From Anastatus disparis (Eukaryota; Arthropoda; Insecta; Hymenoptera; Eupelmidae): a stretch of DNA of 64,000 nucleotides. The stretch spans positions 922,001 to 986,000 of the forward strand of contig JAFFSR010000307.1 of NCBI GenBank assembly GCA_017163975.1, given 5' to 3'. The notes beneath the pieces are model-generated. The model had not been told where the DNA came from and did no database searches. It saw only the letters and a list, made by a program, of their open reading frames with translations. This document shows positions 23,655 to 36,904 of this stretch, piece by piece (the stretch's first letter is position 1; each line of letters begins with the position of its first letter). The translations under genes were made by a program, and so were the position numbers.

Positions 23655-26600
23655 TTTCATTTCACAAAAAAATTTCAACATCAAAACTAATTTTCTTATG
23701 TAAAGAATAAAAAATTAAATTGGTATAATTTTGAAATTTTGATATGAGAATACTTTTTATAAATAACTTTTTAATAATTTTGAATAATGGTAAATTTTTT
23801 AAATGACTTGTGGTATTGAATGCTAATTAAATTTAGTTTTAACATGAAGTTAATTATTTAGGTTGGAAATGTATTCAATAAAATAATATAACTATTTATA
23901 AGTTATCACTTAATTTTTTAAACTTTTTATTCATAGTTGACAATTATATTAAATATATGATTCTCATTTTAATAGTTTTTATATGATATTATGTGAATTT
24001 TATAAATATTAATTATTTAAGGAGATGTAAAATGGACGGCACACTTCCACCCATAAATATTGATTATATTTCCATTGTATTTTAAAATTTTGAATAAATA
24101 GATGCATTAACATACAGTATGTATCACGAAGATTATTCAGTTAAATTTTTACATAAATCTATTCATTAGTTATTGAGAAGTTTGGGTTCCAATATTATTT
24201 ACTAAAATTTTTCCATTTGGAATCAGAAATTTAAATATCTTGAAAACTAATGATTGAAATAATTTAAAAATTCAAATAAATAATCATCACGAGACATACT
24301 ACAAGTTAATACATTCCTTTCATGGAAATTCAGCAATAGAATGGAAAGACAGTTAATTTTTTTATCTTCTTATAGTAAAATATAATCAAACTTTGACAAA
24401 AAATTTAACATAATGAAATAATTGTACTTTTAATGATTTGTATCATATTTAATACAAATTATAGAGTGATATTACAGAATATTATTTTTTTCCGCATTCA
24501 TAATAAATGTTTCGCAAATAATAAGTGAATTTTCTTTTAGAATGTTTACTTTTTTAGGGGGAATTCTACTTCTATCTAGACAGTTTATACATATAAATGC
24601 ATAATTATAGACATAATCAGAAACATTTATTCAGATTTTATATATTGTCCTATCTTTATAATTAACTAATAAAATAATTTAATATCTAACAAAACTTTTT
24701 TTCAAATTGTATTTCATAAAATTTATGTTCAAACGATATTAAAAAAAATATTTTTATATCATGTAATTATAATTTTTCAAATGAGGTAATTTGATATTTT
24801 TTAAAAATTAATGTTTCTATTATTAAAAATATTATTGCTTCAATGAAATGAATTGCTAACAATTTTTGTATAAATCACAATTCTTTTAAATATAAACACG
24901 TGTACAAATAAAAATGTAATTAAGGTTAAATGTATGTTATTTATAAAAAATTGTTAACAAGTAACTTTTTAAATAATATATTTTCATGAAAACTAATTTA
25001 AATACCTCATTCTCTGAATGATAACTGAATGCAATTTTAATTTAATAAATTTAGTTATACAATTATAAATATATAATATTTATATAACTGTTCATCAAAT
25101 AAAATTATTATTCTTTTAATACATATATATTAAAAAAATAATTATTACAATAGATTGTAGTTAAATAAAAATGTTTATTTTAATAATTATAGCGTTGAAA
25201 TTTATTTTGATGAAAATGTTATTTGATTGACATTTAAAGTATTATTTTAACTATTTTTGAAAAGTTACTTGTCATCAATAAAAAAATATTTAATTTTCCA
25301 AATTAATAATCTATTAATATCAAGAATTTTCTAAAAATTATAATATTTATGATATGCAAACCTTACTTGTGATACATACACTTTGTAATATTTGTATCTC
25401 ATTAAATTTTTATATTAGATGCAAAAAGGATTGTTAAGTAATTGCAAAGATTTATCTTTTTATTCCGAAATATTCGAATTTAAAATTAACTAAAATGTTG
25501 TATTTTAATCTTATGATTTTTTCTATTTAAATTTCGTATTTCATATATATAAAATACATTTGTGAAGATATTTTTATTAGAAATCAACACGAATTTCTTT
25601 TAAGCATGTTTCACTTATAAATTAATTTCATAATTCAAATTCATGGTCATATATTGAGGTCTGGAAATTATAGTTGTAACTCAGTACCCAGTTCTCAGTT
25701 TATTTACATCAAATATCGTACTATCTTTGTTTTTCTAATGGAAGTAGAGTGAGAAATAGTCACTTGAAGTAAATTATACGCTTTTTTACTTTCAGCACAT
25801 GTGTACATATATTTTTATATTATGTTTCATCAAATTATTTTCAATTTTATTCAGTACTCAAAATTAAATTAATTAATTCTTATTTACTTAAAATTAGTCA
25901 TTTATACATAATAATATAATAAAAGAAAATTCAACTAAGCGACGTTAGGAGCGAAAAACTTCAATATAATTAATACCTGTTAACGTAAAACCCAATAAAT
26001 TGTGTAACGATTTTCAACAGTTGATAAATATAATGTAAATCATATAATATATACATCAATTTTTAATTTCCAATCATTAATTTAAAACTCAAAAGTAACT
26101 ATTTTAAAACGGAATATGGAAGATAAACATGTATCGTTTTAATCCTTGAATATCACGAATTTAAATATTAATTATTAGTAATTTTAAAGAGTTTTATATA
26201 TTATATAAATAATTCTATATTTAATCATTTTCAATTTTAGTAACAGGAAAAGCCGCACGAAAAGAGGTTAGTAATTGCTTTTTCTGCGAAATATTGCCCT
26301 TGAATCGAGTAGGTGAAAGATCAGTCTTAATACCAAAAAAAAAGGCAGCATCGCAAATTTATGCTCTTACTTCATAATATAATAGTACCAACATTGGTCC
26401 CTAAAATTCAAGCTATAGTACTAATTGAAATTATATCGTCACTTTTTTTTTAAGTACCTTAATACATAAATTAGATATACTTGATTTAGAACCTTTTTTA
26501 ACAATACTTTCTTTTCTCCGTGCAGTTGTTAGTTCTAGTAAACGTCAAATACTGTTTTCGATTATTTCATGGTTCGTGATTGAAACACGTGATTAAAAAG

Positions 26601-27160
26601 AAAAAAATCCTATTATATTTTTTCATTGATTTAAATGCATTTAGTAAAACAAATTCTTAATTCATCATGATATAATTTGTATTTAAACAATTTTTATGCA
26701 GATTGTAACTTTAATTAATCTTTTTTATAAAAATAGAAAAATTTAATTTAGTACAAAACTACAATATTACAATTCATAAGTTGCGTCGATTCTTTTTTAT
26801 TTTAAAATTGGCTAATTTATACATAATAATATAATATATGAAAATTCAACCGAGCGACGTTAGGAGCGAGGTATTTTTTGCTAGTTTTGAATTAATTTTC
26901 TATGTTAATATATCTTATAATTATATTTAAAAGAAACTATTCATATTTATAAAATGTTATAATAAAATAAATATTTCAAAAATTGATCTATATATAAAAA
27001 TTATATTTATTTAAAATTAAATATATATCAAATATTTTGTTATTAAATAAGGTAAAAACAGCATCCTTCGCTCTTAACCTGCAAGATTTTTCCCATCAAT
27101 GGTAAGTTAACTCACATTGATTCTAAATTTCTCAAACAAGAGATTTAAAATTAAACTTGT
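23655..27160. other. AT-rich sequence without a recognisable gene
   Basis: No open frame worth reporting and no motif I recognise, apart from a duplicated block. About 70 bp containing GCGACGTTAGGAGCGA occurs near 25885-25957 and again near 26796-26872. Confidence 0.6.
26796..26885 (+). mobile_element. Possible Helitron 3' terminus
   Basis: CCGAGCGACGTTAGGAGCGAGG is followed by TATTTTTTGCTAGTTTT. A GAGCG-rich segment just before CTAGT is the look of many insect Helitron ends. However, the stem is poor and I see no body or 5' end. The partner copy at about 25885-25957 lacks CTAG. Confidence 0.35.
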
Positions 27161-27684
27161 TTTACTTCATTAACTTATACATCAAATATAATATTTCTTT
27201 ATTGATTCTGCAAAAAAATTTATCACAAGGATATTCATCATCGTCGTCATATTCTAATATAATTATAGTATTAATACTGTAATCACCATCAACTTCCACC
27301 CCACATAAATTGTTTGGTTCCTGGATTTTCGGAAGCCATTCCTTCAGCATCTGCACATTTTCGAATGCACAAACGGGACGTTTATGAAAAAAATTGCAAA
27401 AAAACTATCTTTTGAATGATTCTAAATCGCTTGTTAACCAATATACTATTGAATTCACCGATAAAAAACCAGATTTTTGCACATGTTTCGAAAAATCTAA
27501 ATTGATTTTTTTAAGAGGACTTTAATGCGACTATGTTTGGCTAGTTTTGAAAAAAAAAATTGAAGGACTTGACTAATTTTGATGCAAAATCGGGACTCAT
27601 TTATTTTTGATTCTAAAATGTTATCCAGACTTAGCAATTTTAGATTTGCAGTTTGTAGATTGGTCAGATCATACAACATAATGT

Positions 27685-28711
27685 CGAAGCGTCTCACAAC
27701 AAAAATGGCTAACAAGGAGAGCACCCCACCTTTGGGAAACGGATTTAGCTCAAACTTCGGGAGATGATTTTTTAATAGAAAAAAAATGAACCCATGCTTT
27801 TTCTTAAATAGGCCCCCTAGACACGGATATAGACATTTTTTCGATATTATGGTGAACAAGAGCCTTTATAAAAACTTGAATAACCAAAGAACTAAGATTT
27901 TTACAATTAACGCATTTAATTTTTGCTTTATTTTATCTTTCATGCATTTTTTTGTATGAGTCTTAGTTTTTTGGTTATTCAAGTTTTTATAAAGGCTCTT
28001 ATTTACCATATTTTTGAAAAAATGTCTATATTCTTGCCTAGGAGGCCTATTCGACGAAAAGAAAAAACACGGGTTAATTTTTTTTTTTCAAGAAATCATA
28101 TCTCAAAGTTTGAGCTAAATCTATTCTTCGATGGTGGGGTGCTCTCTTTGTGAGTCCATTTTTTCGAAAATTGAGTTATTAAGTTAACATATTTTTTATC
28201 CTATTTTCTACTATATTTAATTATAAAATTAAAAAAAAGTCTTTAGCATTTAACAAAAAATTGTTTTTTATTTTTTATCAATATAGTTTTTTATGCAAGG
28301 AAATTGATTAAACAATTCATGAATACGACATAATAATTATATCAATATACAAATTTCATAAATTTTCAACAAAATAATAATTATTATTATTACATATGCT
28401 TACGAGTGTGTATTTGTGAGAAGATTATGTGTATATGTAAGTATATGCGTGTGTATATTTATAAAAATACACATATACTCTATTCTTAAAATTAAAATTG
28501 GACTTGACCATTTTTGATAAGCAAGTTCAATGGACTTAGTGCTTTTTTAATTTGCAGCAATTTTTTAACATACAAACAAAAAATTAAAAAATAAAATTTT
28601 TTTAAATTTCATAATCAAGTATAGTAGAAAATAGGCTAAAAAATATGAATCACTTAATAACTCAATTTTCGAAAAAAATGAACTTAGCCATTTCTGTTGT
28701 GAGACGCTTCG
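27685..28711. mobile_element. Compound foldback element
   Basis: Outer inverted repeats of 28 bp with one mismatch, CGAAGCGTCTCACAAC at 27685 and GTTGTGAGACGCTTCG at 28696-28711. Inside is a first hairpin with ~185 bp arms (27717-27898 and 27961-28147), showing matched words such as AAGAGCCTTTATAAAAACTTG. It is followed by a second hairpin (about 28147-28690) with matched words AACTCAATTTTCGAAAAA. No coding region; the short ORFs here are hairpin sequence. Confidence 0.78.
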
Positions 28712-29380
28712 TATCGGTTCTAAAAGCTCTTTCATAAACTTTTATTTTGGTTTCTTAAGAGGAGGCCATATCATTCTGTCCTTGTCTAATCTAAATTTTC
28801 TTTATTATTAATAAATTAAATATTTCCATAGAAAAGTAAGACAACCGCCCAATAGAGCAAAAGACAAGCAAACGATTCTTTTTTATGAAAAAATATGAAA
28901 TTTTGATTATTTTTCGAGTGAAGTCTGAAACGGAAAAACAATCGAACTTGATTGAGTTGATTCAACTGTTAACGTAAACATGTTCAAATCTCAGACCATC
29001 AGGATTCGTTGTAAGTGCTAATAAAGTATTAGTTTAACCACAGTCGGATGCTCCATAAAATACAGCTCTTATATTATCTAGCAGTAAATTTCTACTTTTT
29101 TTCGATTTTTTCTCTTATACGACGATAGTCGTACAAGATAAAAAATCGAATCATTCAAATCCGCTATAGGTCGTTTGATAGATTGTTTTTTGGAATTCAT
29201 CTTAACAAATTCAAACTACAACTGCTTGATTGAGCATAAATGCATTGCTTATATACCCTGTAAATCAGTTACTTAAAGTGTTATGATTGTCTATTCTAGA
29301 CGCGGTCCCGGTTTGCTTAATAAAATCATCAATAGTCTTCCAATAGAACTTTATTTATCGAGATATAAGTAATGCAGATC
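28712..29380. other. Intergenic AT-rich sequence with a short hairpin
   Basis: No gene seen. At 29109-29153 an imperfect hairpin pairs TCGATTTTTTCTCTTATACGAC with TCGTACAAGATAAAAAATCGA around a loop of GATAG. Confidence 0.5.
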
Positions 29381-30080
29381 CGATACAAAATTAGTGAGAG
29401 GTTTAGTAAGGGGTGATCAAGGAATTAATCATCTTGAAGAAGCTTGTAAGGAGCACGATATCTCTTATTCACAAAATCGTAACAATACAGAGGCTAGAAA
29501 TGTCACTGATAAAGTTCCCTAGGAGAAAAATCCTGGCAAAGACTATCATCGAAAGATGCTGGCATTGGTGAAAAAGCAGCTGCATATCCTATTGCAAATG
29601 CTATGAAAATAAAATTTAAATTTGAAATGGGTACCAAAAAGAAGACTCTCATTGTTACTCTCAACAAAATAATAAAGGCTGCTTCGAGCTCTATCGAACC
29701 TAGGAAGTGTGCTCGTAAAGCTATCCTCTCTGCTTTAGAGGGTGCTTAAAGTGCTGTGAGAAAAGCAGGTGGTAAACATAAAGTCAGAGATCGAAGCAGA
29801 CTATCAATTCCATCTGAAGTTAGAGGATTAACACCATTCCTTATTCCGCTCTTTCCGTTCTGTTTGGTGCAATTGGTAGTTTTCAGGAGTTGCTGCGGTA
29901 ATGACTAAAGCAGTTAATTATTCCAAATCTGCTTAAAAACAATTAGAGGAGAAACAGACATAATCAGAGAATGGAAGAAATAGCTTCAGGTAAAGGTCTT
30001 TATTTGAAATCTTAAAAGATAATACTTAGTATTTGTCTGAAGTCTAGTTTAAAAAATGATCCTCGAAGTAAGGTTACCAC
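29380..30080 (+). pseudogene. Virus-derived phospholipase A2-like protein, decayed
   Basis: A plus-strand coding remnant begins near 29390 with a segment ending in HDISYSQN. This is the His-Asp active-site signature of the parvovirus-type PLA2-like domain that also occurs in many arthropod element-encoded proteins. A lysine-rich middle (about 29560-29780) and a Gly/Ala/Pro-rich hydrophobic stretch (about 29800-29930) follow, the usual order in that family. Several stops and frame changes show it is dead. In viruses the domain helps particles leave endosomes; here it can do nothing. Assignment is from recalled family features. Confidence 0.6.
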
Positions 30081-30280
30081 AAAGAGCTTAGACCGACTTT
30101 GAAGTCATAAAGTATGCTAAGATGTTGAAAATTCTGAATTTTTGAGAAATATTTATGAAAAATGCTTTACTATCAAGCAACTCACATTACCATCAATAAT
30201 AACACACTACATTGCGTTATAACCTGCAGTCATAATCAGTCATTGACACAAGATTCCATAGGTTCATTGTTGGATTTTAC

Positions 30281-30910
30281 TTAAGGGGGTATATACATAT
30301 TCGACACTAAGAAATAAGATATAATTTTCTTACTAATGTTTAAATTTATTTTAAAATATTTAAAATACTACATTAAAGTAGACATAAATACCTTTATTTT
30401 AAGCTCTATTAGGCTTATTTTACTCCAGCCATACTTCCATGATCATTCGATGAACCTTTGAATCCATAATTCCTGCACCGTAAGGTTTCTGATGACTCAA
30501 TGAACTAATTTGTCTTTACCAAACGGCTTCAGTATTGATGTAATTTTTGTTTGAATGTAGGAACTTTTAAAAAACCAAAAATTTTTTACTTTTCAACAAA
30601 AATTTCTAATTTTTTAACAAAAAATCTCAATTTTTTAAATAAATTTAAATATTTTTGGATTTTTTACCATTTCTAGTCATTTAATTTCAAAACCCTATAT
30701 TCATGCAAGAATGACATCAATACTGAAGCCAAATCTATTTGGTAAAGTTAAATTAGTTCATTAGGTCATCAGAAATATTACGGTGCAGGAATAATGGATT
30801 CGAAGGTTCATCGAGTAATCATGGAAGTATGTCTGGAATAAAATAAGCCCAACAGTAATAAGAAAATTATATTTTATTTCTTAGTGTCCAATATGTATAT
30901 ACTCCCTTAA
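30281..30910. mobile_element. TTAA-flanked foldback MITE (about 630 bp)
   Basis: TTAA followed by GGGGGTATATACATATTCG at the left mirrors GTATATACTCCC followed by TTAA at the right. The inverted symmetry continues inward through CTTCCATGATCATTCGATGA-like and GGTTTCTGATGACTCAATGA-like words. TTAA duplications suit the piggyBac or Kolobok superfamilies; ends beginning GG fit Kolobok better. It splits the virus-derived block. Confidence 0.82.
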
Positions 30911-30919
30911 CATGTTCTT

Positions 30920-31320
30920 TCAGAAAAAATCGCTCACGATTCTGATTTACCAGTAAACATTTTCAAAGTTGAATCCTTTCGAGTCAAGTGCAACATAACC
31001 TCTGGTGCTTAAATAAACGATAGACAAATGCATACCATATACGACTTCTTTCCTCCAGTCCCACCAGGATATAAGATCATCAAAGTTTCATCCCCAGTCA
31101 TTTATCTTCCGACTAGCATCAAAAGCATAGATCACATTTAAGTACGAATTGTCGATCAGAACGGACACTTAATCAATTTTCGAGGGAAAATATTCACAAT
31201 AAGATTACATCTGAAACAAGCGTAATGAATATTGTCTTCAACATTAATGTTGGTGGAGGCTGTATAAGTAAGTCAACATGTCAAACAGTCACCAGTCGTC
31301 AAACAACAAAGAAAGCGTTA
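30920..31320 (+). pseudogene. Unassigned coding remnant of the virus-derived element
   Basis: Plus-strand open stretches with VESFRVKCNI and IYDFFPPVPPGYKIIKV are broken by TAA codons near 31010 and 31140. The composition is protein-like (Pro, aromatic and basic residues) and it lies between the PLA2-like and jelly-roll remnants in the same orientation. I do not recognise the family with certainty; a minor structural protein of the same element is plausible. Confidence 0.45.
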
Positions 31321-32009
31321 ACATAACAAACATTCATTTTCTTTGAAGTCTCAGGTTAAAAATCCGTAATGGAAAGTAATGTGTATTCTTCTGCTGTTTT
31401 CAAAAATATGAGAAGAATTCTGAGCATACAGTCAGATGTAAAGTTCGAAGAATTAATTGAACATTATGAAGTACACGCTCATTAACCTTATTCTGCATCT
31501 TCATTAAAGAATAGTGGTGAGATTCGTATATCTATTAAACATCAAGACTCATGTCTTCTTTTATCACGCAGTTTACTCCATATTTGTGGTAGGCTTGTAA
31601 AAGCTGACGGAACTGCTGTAGCTAATACTGCGATTGTCAATAATGCAATCTGTTTAAAGAAATTCGCTACGAAATCAATGCCGATGTTGGTTCAACTATA
31701 CTCATGAAAGAATGGCTTCGTCCTAGTCAAGAATCATTTATCGAAAATGCTATTTGGGTTGATGTAAGGGAGAATCAAAAAATAAATAATAAAGTGGGTT
31801 ATTTTCACGTATCTATTCCTCTAAGTATGATTCTCGGTTTTGCTGAAGACCATAGTAGAATTGTAATCAATGTAAAACACGAATTCATACTATAAAGATG
31901 AAAAAATGATTTAAGGAGGCTCATGCACTCAGGACCGTACTTAATTAAGACCCCGCAAAAAGGAACAAAATATTATTTTTGTATTATGAATAATTTTTAT
32001 AAAAAGTGT

Positions 32010-34365
32010 AAATAACTCATTATTATAGTTAAGATTAAGATTAGATATTGTTTATTTTGTATTATAATTACAAAAAAGCGTGAAAAATTACAAATAAAGT
32101 TGAAAAAATACATAAAAATACTTTAAATAGCCTTGTGCATATAAAATCAAAATAGTACAGTATGATATCACAGTCATAAAACATAATAGAGATAGTAATA
32201 CTGTAATAGTAAGTCAATAAATTAAATAAAAGCGATATCACAGATAACACGAATAAATACACGCAAAAAGTATAAATAATATAGTTAAAAATCAGTCTCA
32301 ATATCTATCAGTCAAAATAATTACATAAAATCAAGCGTGTAAAGAGCGCAGTCGAAATATCAGCAGTATACAGTAAGTTAAAATCACAGCAAGTTGAATG
32401 TACAGTAATATACAAGTCAATCTGATAAAAATATAATCATTCACTCTATGCACACACATCCTACATACACGCCAATAAATACAATCATGCCTTAAATCTA
32501 TAAAGGGTACATCACATAATAAATTAACACATATGATATAGTCCGAAAATAATACTGTTTAATCGAGGTCGAGTAAAAACCTCCTCAGAGCGGCTTTAAA
32601 CCTGCCAATTGATGGAAGATTTTTAATATCAGCAGGTAGGGAGTTCCAAAAATGCGCACCTTGAACTTGAAAGGAATTTCTTCCAGTCTCAGTGCGCATG
32701 AAGGGCACCGCAAGATCTTTAATCTCACCCCTAGTGGTCGCTCTGGGTATATATCTAGTGAAGAGACCCACTAGATATTCGGGAGTATTCATACGTACGA
32801 TTTTGTACATAAGTACAGCCATAAAATACTGTCTCCTCGAATCAGTACGTAGCCAACCCAAAGCATGTCTATGGGGAGAGATGTGATCACCCATTCTCAC
32901 GCCTAATACATATCTCACACATGAATTTTGCATTGTCCGTAGCCGTCTTCGTAACTCCTGCGAAGCATCGAGCAAAACCACTGAACAATAATCAAGATGT
33001 GGAAACAGCAGGGCGGTTGCGAGCTGCTTACGCAGAGCCTCAGTGGTGTACCGACGGAAAAACCGCAGGCTATAAATCACTCTATTGAATTTTTTAGTCA
33101 GCATATTAATATGCGGTTCCCACGACAGTTTAGAGTCGAGTACAACACCAAGGCTCGTAACGGTGTCAGAGAAAGGAATACCGATACCGCTCCCTAGGTC
33201 AATCGTCCTTGGCTCACCCGAATAAAAATTTTTAATAAAACGATTACTTCCAAAGACGATCGCCTTTGTTTTACTAGCATTCAAAGTGAGAGAAACACCA
33301 GCAGCCCACCCCGACACCGCCCTGGCCGCCCTCTGTAAAATACGAATCCCCTCGTCCACATCATCATAAGGGACCTGTGTATAAATTTGAAGATCATTCG
33401 CATACAGCAGATGCCCGATGCAACCAGAGTCCAGTGCGTCACGTACGTCATTTATGTAAAGGCAAAACAACAGAGGCCCCAGCACCGAACCCTGAGGTAC
33501 TCCTAGATTGGTTGTTAGCCAATTCGATTCCTCCTTCAAATGTGTGGAAACCATTTGTTTCCTACCTGATAAATAGGAGTTAATCCATCCGAGTGCGGCC
33601 CTGGAGAACCCCATCGATCTAAGCCTCGCAAGAAGTTTGGAGGGAGAGATCGTGTCGAATGCCTTACTAAAGTCAAAAAGTAGCAGTAACGTGACAAGTT
33701 TCCTGTCTAGACCTGACCTTATATCGTCCGTTAGCTTAAGTACAGCAGTCTGCGTAGAATGGTTTTTCCTGAAGCCCGTCTGCATAGGATCGAGCAATTT
33801 TTTGGATGTAATGTACTCCTGCAGTTGGTCATGGGCGATCCTCTCAAGAACCTTTGAAAGAAAACATAAGATGGCTATAGGCCTAAAATCTTTTGGTTGC
33901 TTAGGTGCAGCACACTTTTTCAATGGTATAATACGTGCTTGCTTCCAACGGCAAGGGAAGACCCCCCGTGCAAAAGAGGAGTTGAACAGAGTCACAAGAT
34001 GTTCACCAATAAATGGTAAAGCTTTAACTATCACGCTTTGCGGAATGCCATCCTCACCACAAGCCTGTGAGGAAAAATGTGAAATTGCAAGAACAACATC
34101 ATTAAAACTAATTGGTTTAAAGGTAAACCCACTTTCATTGCATTGAGAAAGAATTCTCAATCGCTCTTCACTATCCTCCTGCGGCGAGACTGACACCCCA
34201 GCAAAGTGCGCATTAAGCTCATCCGGAGTGAATCCATTCAAATCCCCTTGAGGTCCGGATAGCAGTCTCAGGTCTCTCAACTCCTTCCAGACATTACCAC
34301 CCGCAAGAGCATCAAACAGTCTATTGTGAATATAAGCAGTCTTAGCATGGTCATAGTTGTAACTT
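32010..34365 (-). mobile_element. 5'-truncated non-LTR retrotransposon (Jockey/CR1-like)
   Basis: Minus-strand element with an RT frame (34363-32559), an AT-rich 3' untranslated region of about 500 bp and a 3' end of short TAATCT-type repeats near 32030-32050 (plus AGATTAAGATTAGAT). The 5' end is cut near 34365, so no ORF1 and no endonuclease remain, which is the usual result of aborted target-primed reverse transcription. It landed in the virus-derived jelly-roll remnant. I could not identify a target duplication. Confidence 0.8.
32559..34363 (-). CDS. Non-LTR reverse transcriptase, open but with YAND active site
   Basis: An open frame of about 600 codons runs from just after a TAA near 34366 to a stop at 32559. 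There is no genuine start because the element is 5' truncated; a TTG at 34280 is only the first start-like codon. Numbering from there, RT motifs are: GEDGIPQSVI near residue 75, LFDFSKAFDTI at 201-211 (catalytic Asp), GVPQGSVLGPLLF at 260-272, and LLYANDLQIY at 291-300. The last should read YADD, and Asn replaces the first catalytic Asp (codon AAT on minus, 33396-33398). The C-terminal domain with FFRRYTTEALRKQL and FPHLDYC is typical of the Jockey/CR1 group. The frame is otherwise unbroken, so the copy is fairly young, but it should be catalytically dead. Confidence 0.85.
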
Positions 34366-35410
34366 TAATTATATTAAATTATATATGAAAAATATTTACT
34401 ATCTACGATCATTAATGTTCTAATTACATTAATTTTAATAAATTTTTTAAATATTTTCTTTATTACATCAATAACATGTAGCTTTCTTGACAAATTCGAA
34501 TCCGTAATGAAAAAATCTATAATTTTTGTTCCTGATTCATAAAAACTACTTAATAAGCATAAATGTTACGTTTCCCATAAAAGCCCATGCTAAATTTTTA
34601 AATGACTTGTCTTTCTCTTCCATTTAGTCAATAACTTTATATTTTAAAATTTTTTTAAAATACTCGTTTTTTTGGTATTTTTTTACGAAATATCCTTATT
34701 AGAAGCCTTATTCGCACGAGCCTCTCTAAATACAGTAGTTCAAAAGCGTAATGAAAATAGATACGAAAATTTTAAGATTGCATTACAAAGAATAGAACGG
34801 CTCATGCCTTACATAATGTTATCAAATACTCACAGCTACTTAATCACATTGGTAAAGAAAAAAAAATTGAATTGAGTTTCCGTAGTTAGAATTTGTAGGA
34901 GTATCCCCTACGAGTTCCGACTACATCAAAACATGTTTGAACTATTGAAACTTTAAGCAGTTAGAAAAGCCACGTCATATTAGGCTTTCTAACGAATCGA
35001 AAAATCAAAAGACAGCTAATGCAAGTCGATTTGATCATCGCAATTTAAGTAACGTGATGCTATTTCTGAATTCTCAATATTATCCGTATGGAAATCTAAA
35101 TTTAGATATCACCCACAATAAGTTTGCTGTTCTATATGATATGTATGCTAATTTTTAGCATACTTACTACGATAAGAATATAAAGATACTATGAAAAAAG
35201 CAAGAATTTGTTGGACACATTTCTTTGTTTGTAATTGATTGTTTAAAACAAAATGAGTCTCTGAAAAGTGCTTTAGTAGATGTTCGTTTAGAGTTTAAAT
35301 AAAAAAAAAAATGTTCTTCCTGGAACATCAGCTTATTGTTCGATCAAACACGGTCACATAGTTGAGTACAGCCTTGTAAGCGGTAATGTGAGAAAACTTG
35401 TCTGAATGAT

Positions 35411-36861
35411 GGGGGAAATAAAATAGTTGGGGAGGAGATCAATAGTAAGAGATGCGTTATCAATTACTTGTCCACGCTCAACAGTGTCATTCAAGATCAA
35501 GTACTTGGTCGATATGCAAGGTTTCAAGCAGCTTGATGGTGACTATGGTATCCTCAAGGATTTCTGCTTCATTTATTTTTTCTGTTATTTCTTCTAACAA
35601 TTTAAATGTTGTATACATTTCAAATTATTTTTCTTTTAACTTTAAATTTATTATGCTCTTGTTAAGATCATTAATTTCCATTTTAATTTGTGGAGACAAG
35701 TATTTATTCCGATCAGTGTGTAATATCTTATGGGATATTATTTCTTTATGATTTTTAATATGAAAATATATTTTTTATAATATTGCGTTTGTAATCACTT
35801 TTAATTCTTTTTTTGTGAATCACGTATAATTATACATCTTTTATATTAATGACACATTCTTTTTGTTAAAGAATTTTCTTAAAAGTCTTATTTAGAACCT
35901 GTAATACATAGGAAGTAAAGACTATCAAAATAAAAGAAGTGTAAGTATATCTATGCTTTTAAATTTTTGTTAGTTTTATCAGTTGTTTTATCGATTTCAC
36001 TCTTATAAATTTATTTACCGGTCCTTTAAAATTTTCAAAAAAAAAAATATCTTTTACTTAACTCACTTTTTGAATTATTCAACTTTACAGTCAACGAAAC
36101 AGTTAGAAACGTGGTCGATTCCTCACACTCCCGCACTCTTGAAATTTTACGATATAATTTCACAGACACAAAAAAATATGATCTTAAGATTCCTAATAAA
36201 TTTTTTCAATAAAAATAAACCATTCTAATTTACTAGTCAACGCAAGCTAGTTTTCAAAAGAATTTATATGAACATAATGGCTGCCAAGGCCCACATCATG
36301 AAATTTGTTTCTCTATATATAACACGCGCCACTGTGTCCACCAATTTCAATTCTAAAAGGTTATTCACCCGTTACTTAGAAATTTTTGGAAAATTTTCAT
36401 AAAAAGAAATCTTTATTAAGCTAATCTAATAAATTACCCGGTTTCTATGGAAAAAACCTCTGCTTCACAAATGACTCTCCAATCCACCCAATGAACTCCA
36501 AAGTTTCCACGCAACTCCAAAACAAATTTCCAACAACGCACGGAATCTCAGAGACTCAAATTTATTAAATATCTCTTAAGCGATTAAAAAGCTCCGGTAC
36601 GGCACGAGGACAGCGATCAAATGAATTGCACGATAGCTGCTTCCTTCGTCTCAAGTCCTATTCCTTCTTTGTTATTATCTTTTGTCTTCTTCTATGTTCT
36701 TCTTATCCAATCAATAATTACATCTTCAATTTATTGCTTTTTAATTAGTCGATCTTGTTTTCCGGTCTTCGAACGCAAGTCTTCAACATGCGCGCCACCT
36801 TCGATAGGAGAGATTTTAAGACTCTTTGTAAACTCTCTCTTTGCTCTTTCTTCTTCTCTCT

Positions 36862-36904
<43 letters not shown>

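Larger units (their letters stand above)
31370..35410 (+). pseudogene. Double-jelly-roll capsid-like gene remnant, interrupted by a retrotransposon
   Basis: Two blocks on the plus strand read as parts of one double-jelly-roll (DJR)-like protein. The first (about 31370-31895) contains IRISIKHQDS, VKADGTAVANTAIVNNAI and, in another frame, IPLSMILGFAEDHSRIV. The second (about 34700-35320) contains MLFLNSQYYPYGNL and FAVLYDMYAN. Between them lies the non-LTR element at about 32010-34365. Both halves carry frameshifts and stops. DJR proteins are the major capsid proteins of Polinton/adintovirus-like elements. Linking the halves is inference from strand, order and family layout. Confidence 0.6.

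Noticed and set aside
27497..27859. 120 aa minus-strand ORF
   Set aside because: Most of it is one arm of a foldback element, low in complexity, and has no counterpart motif.
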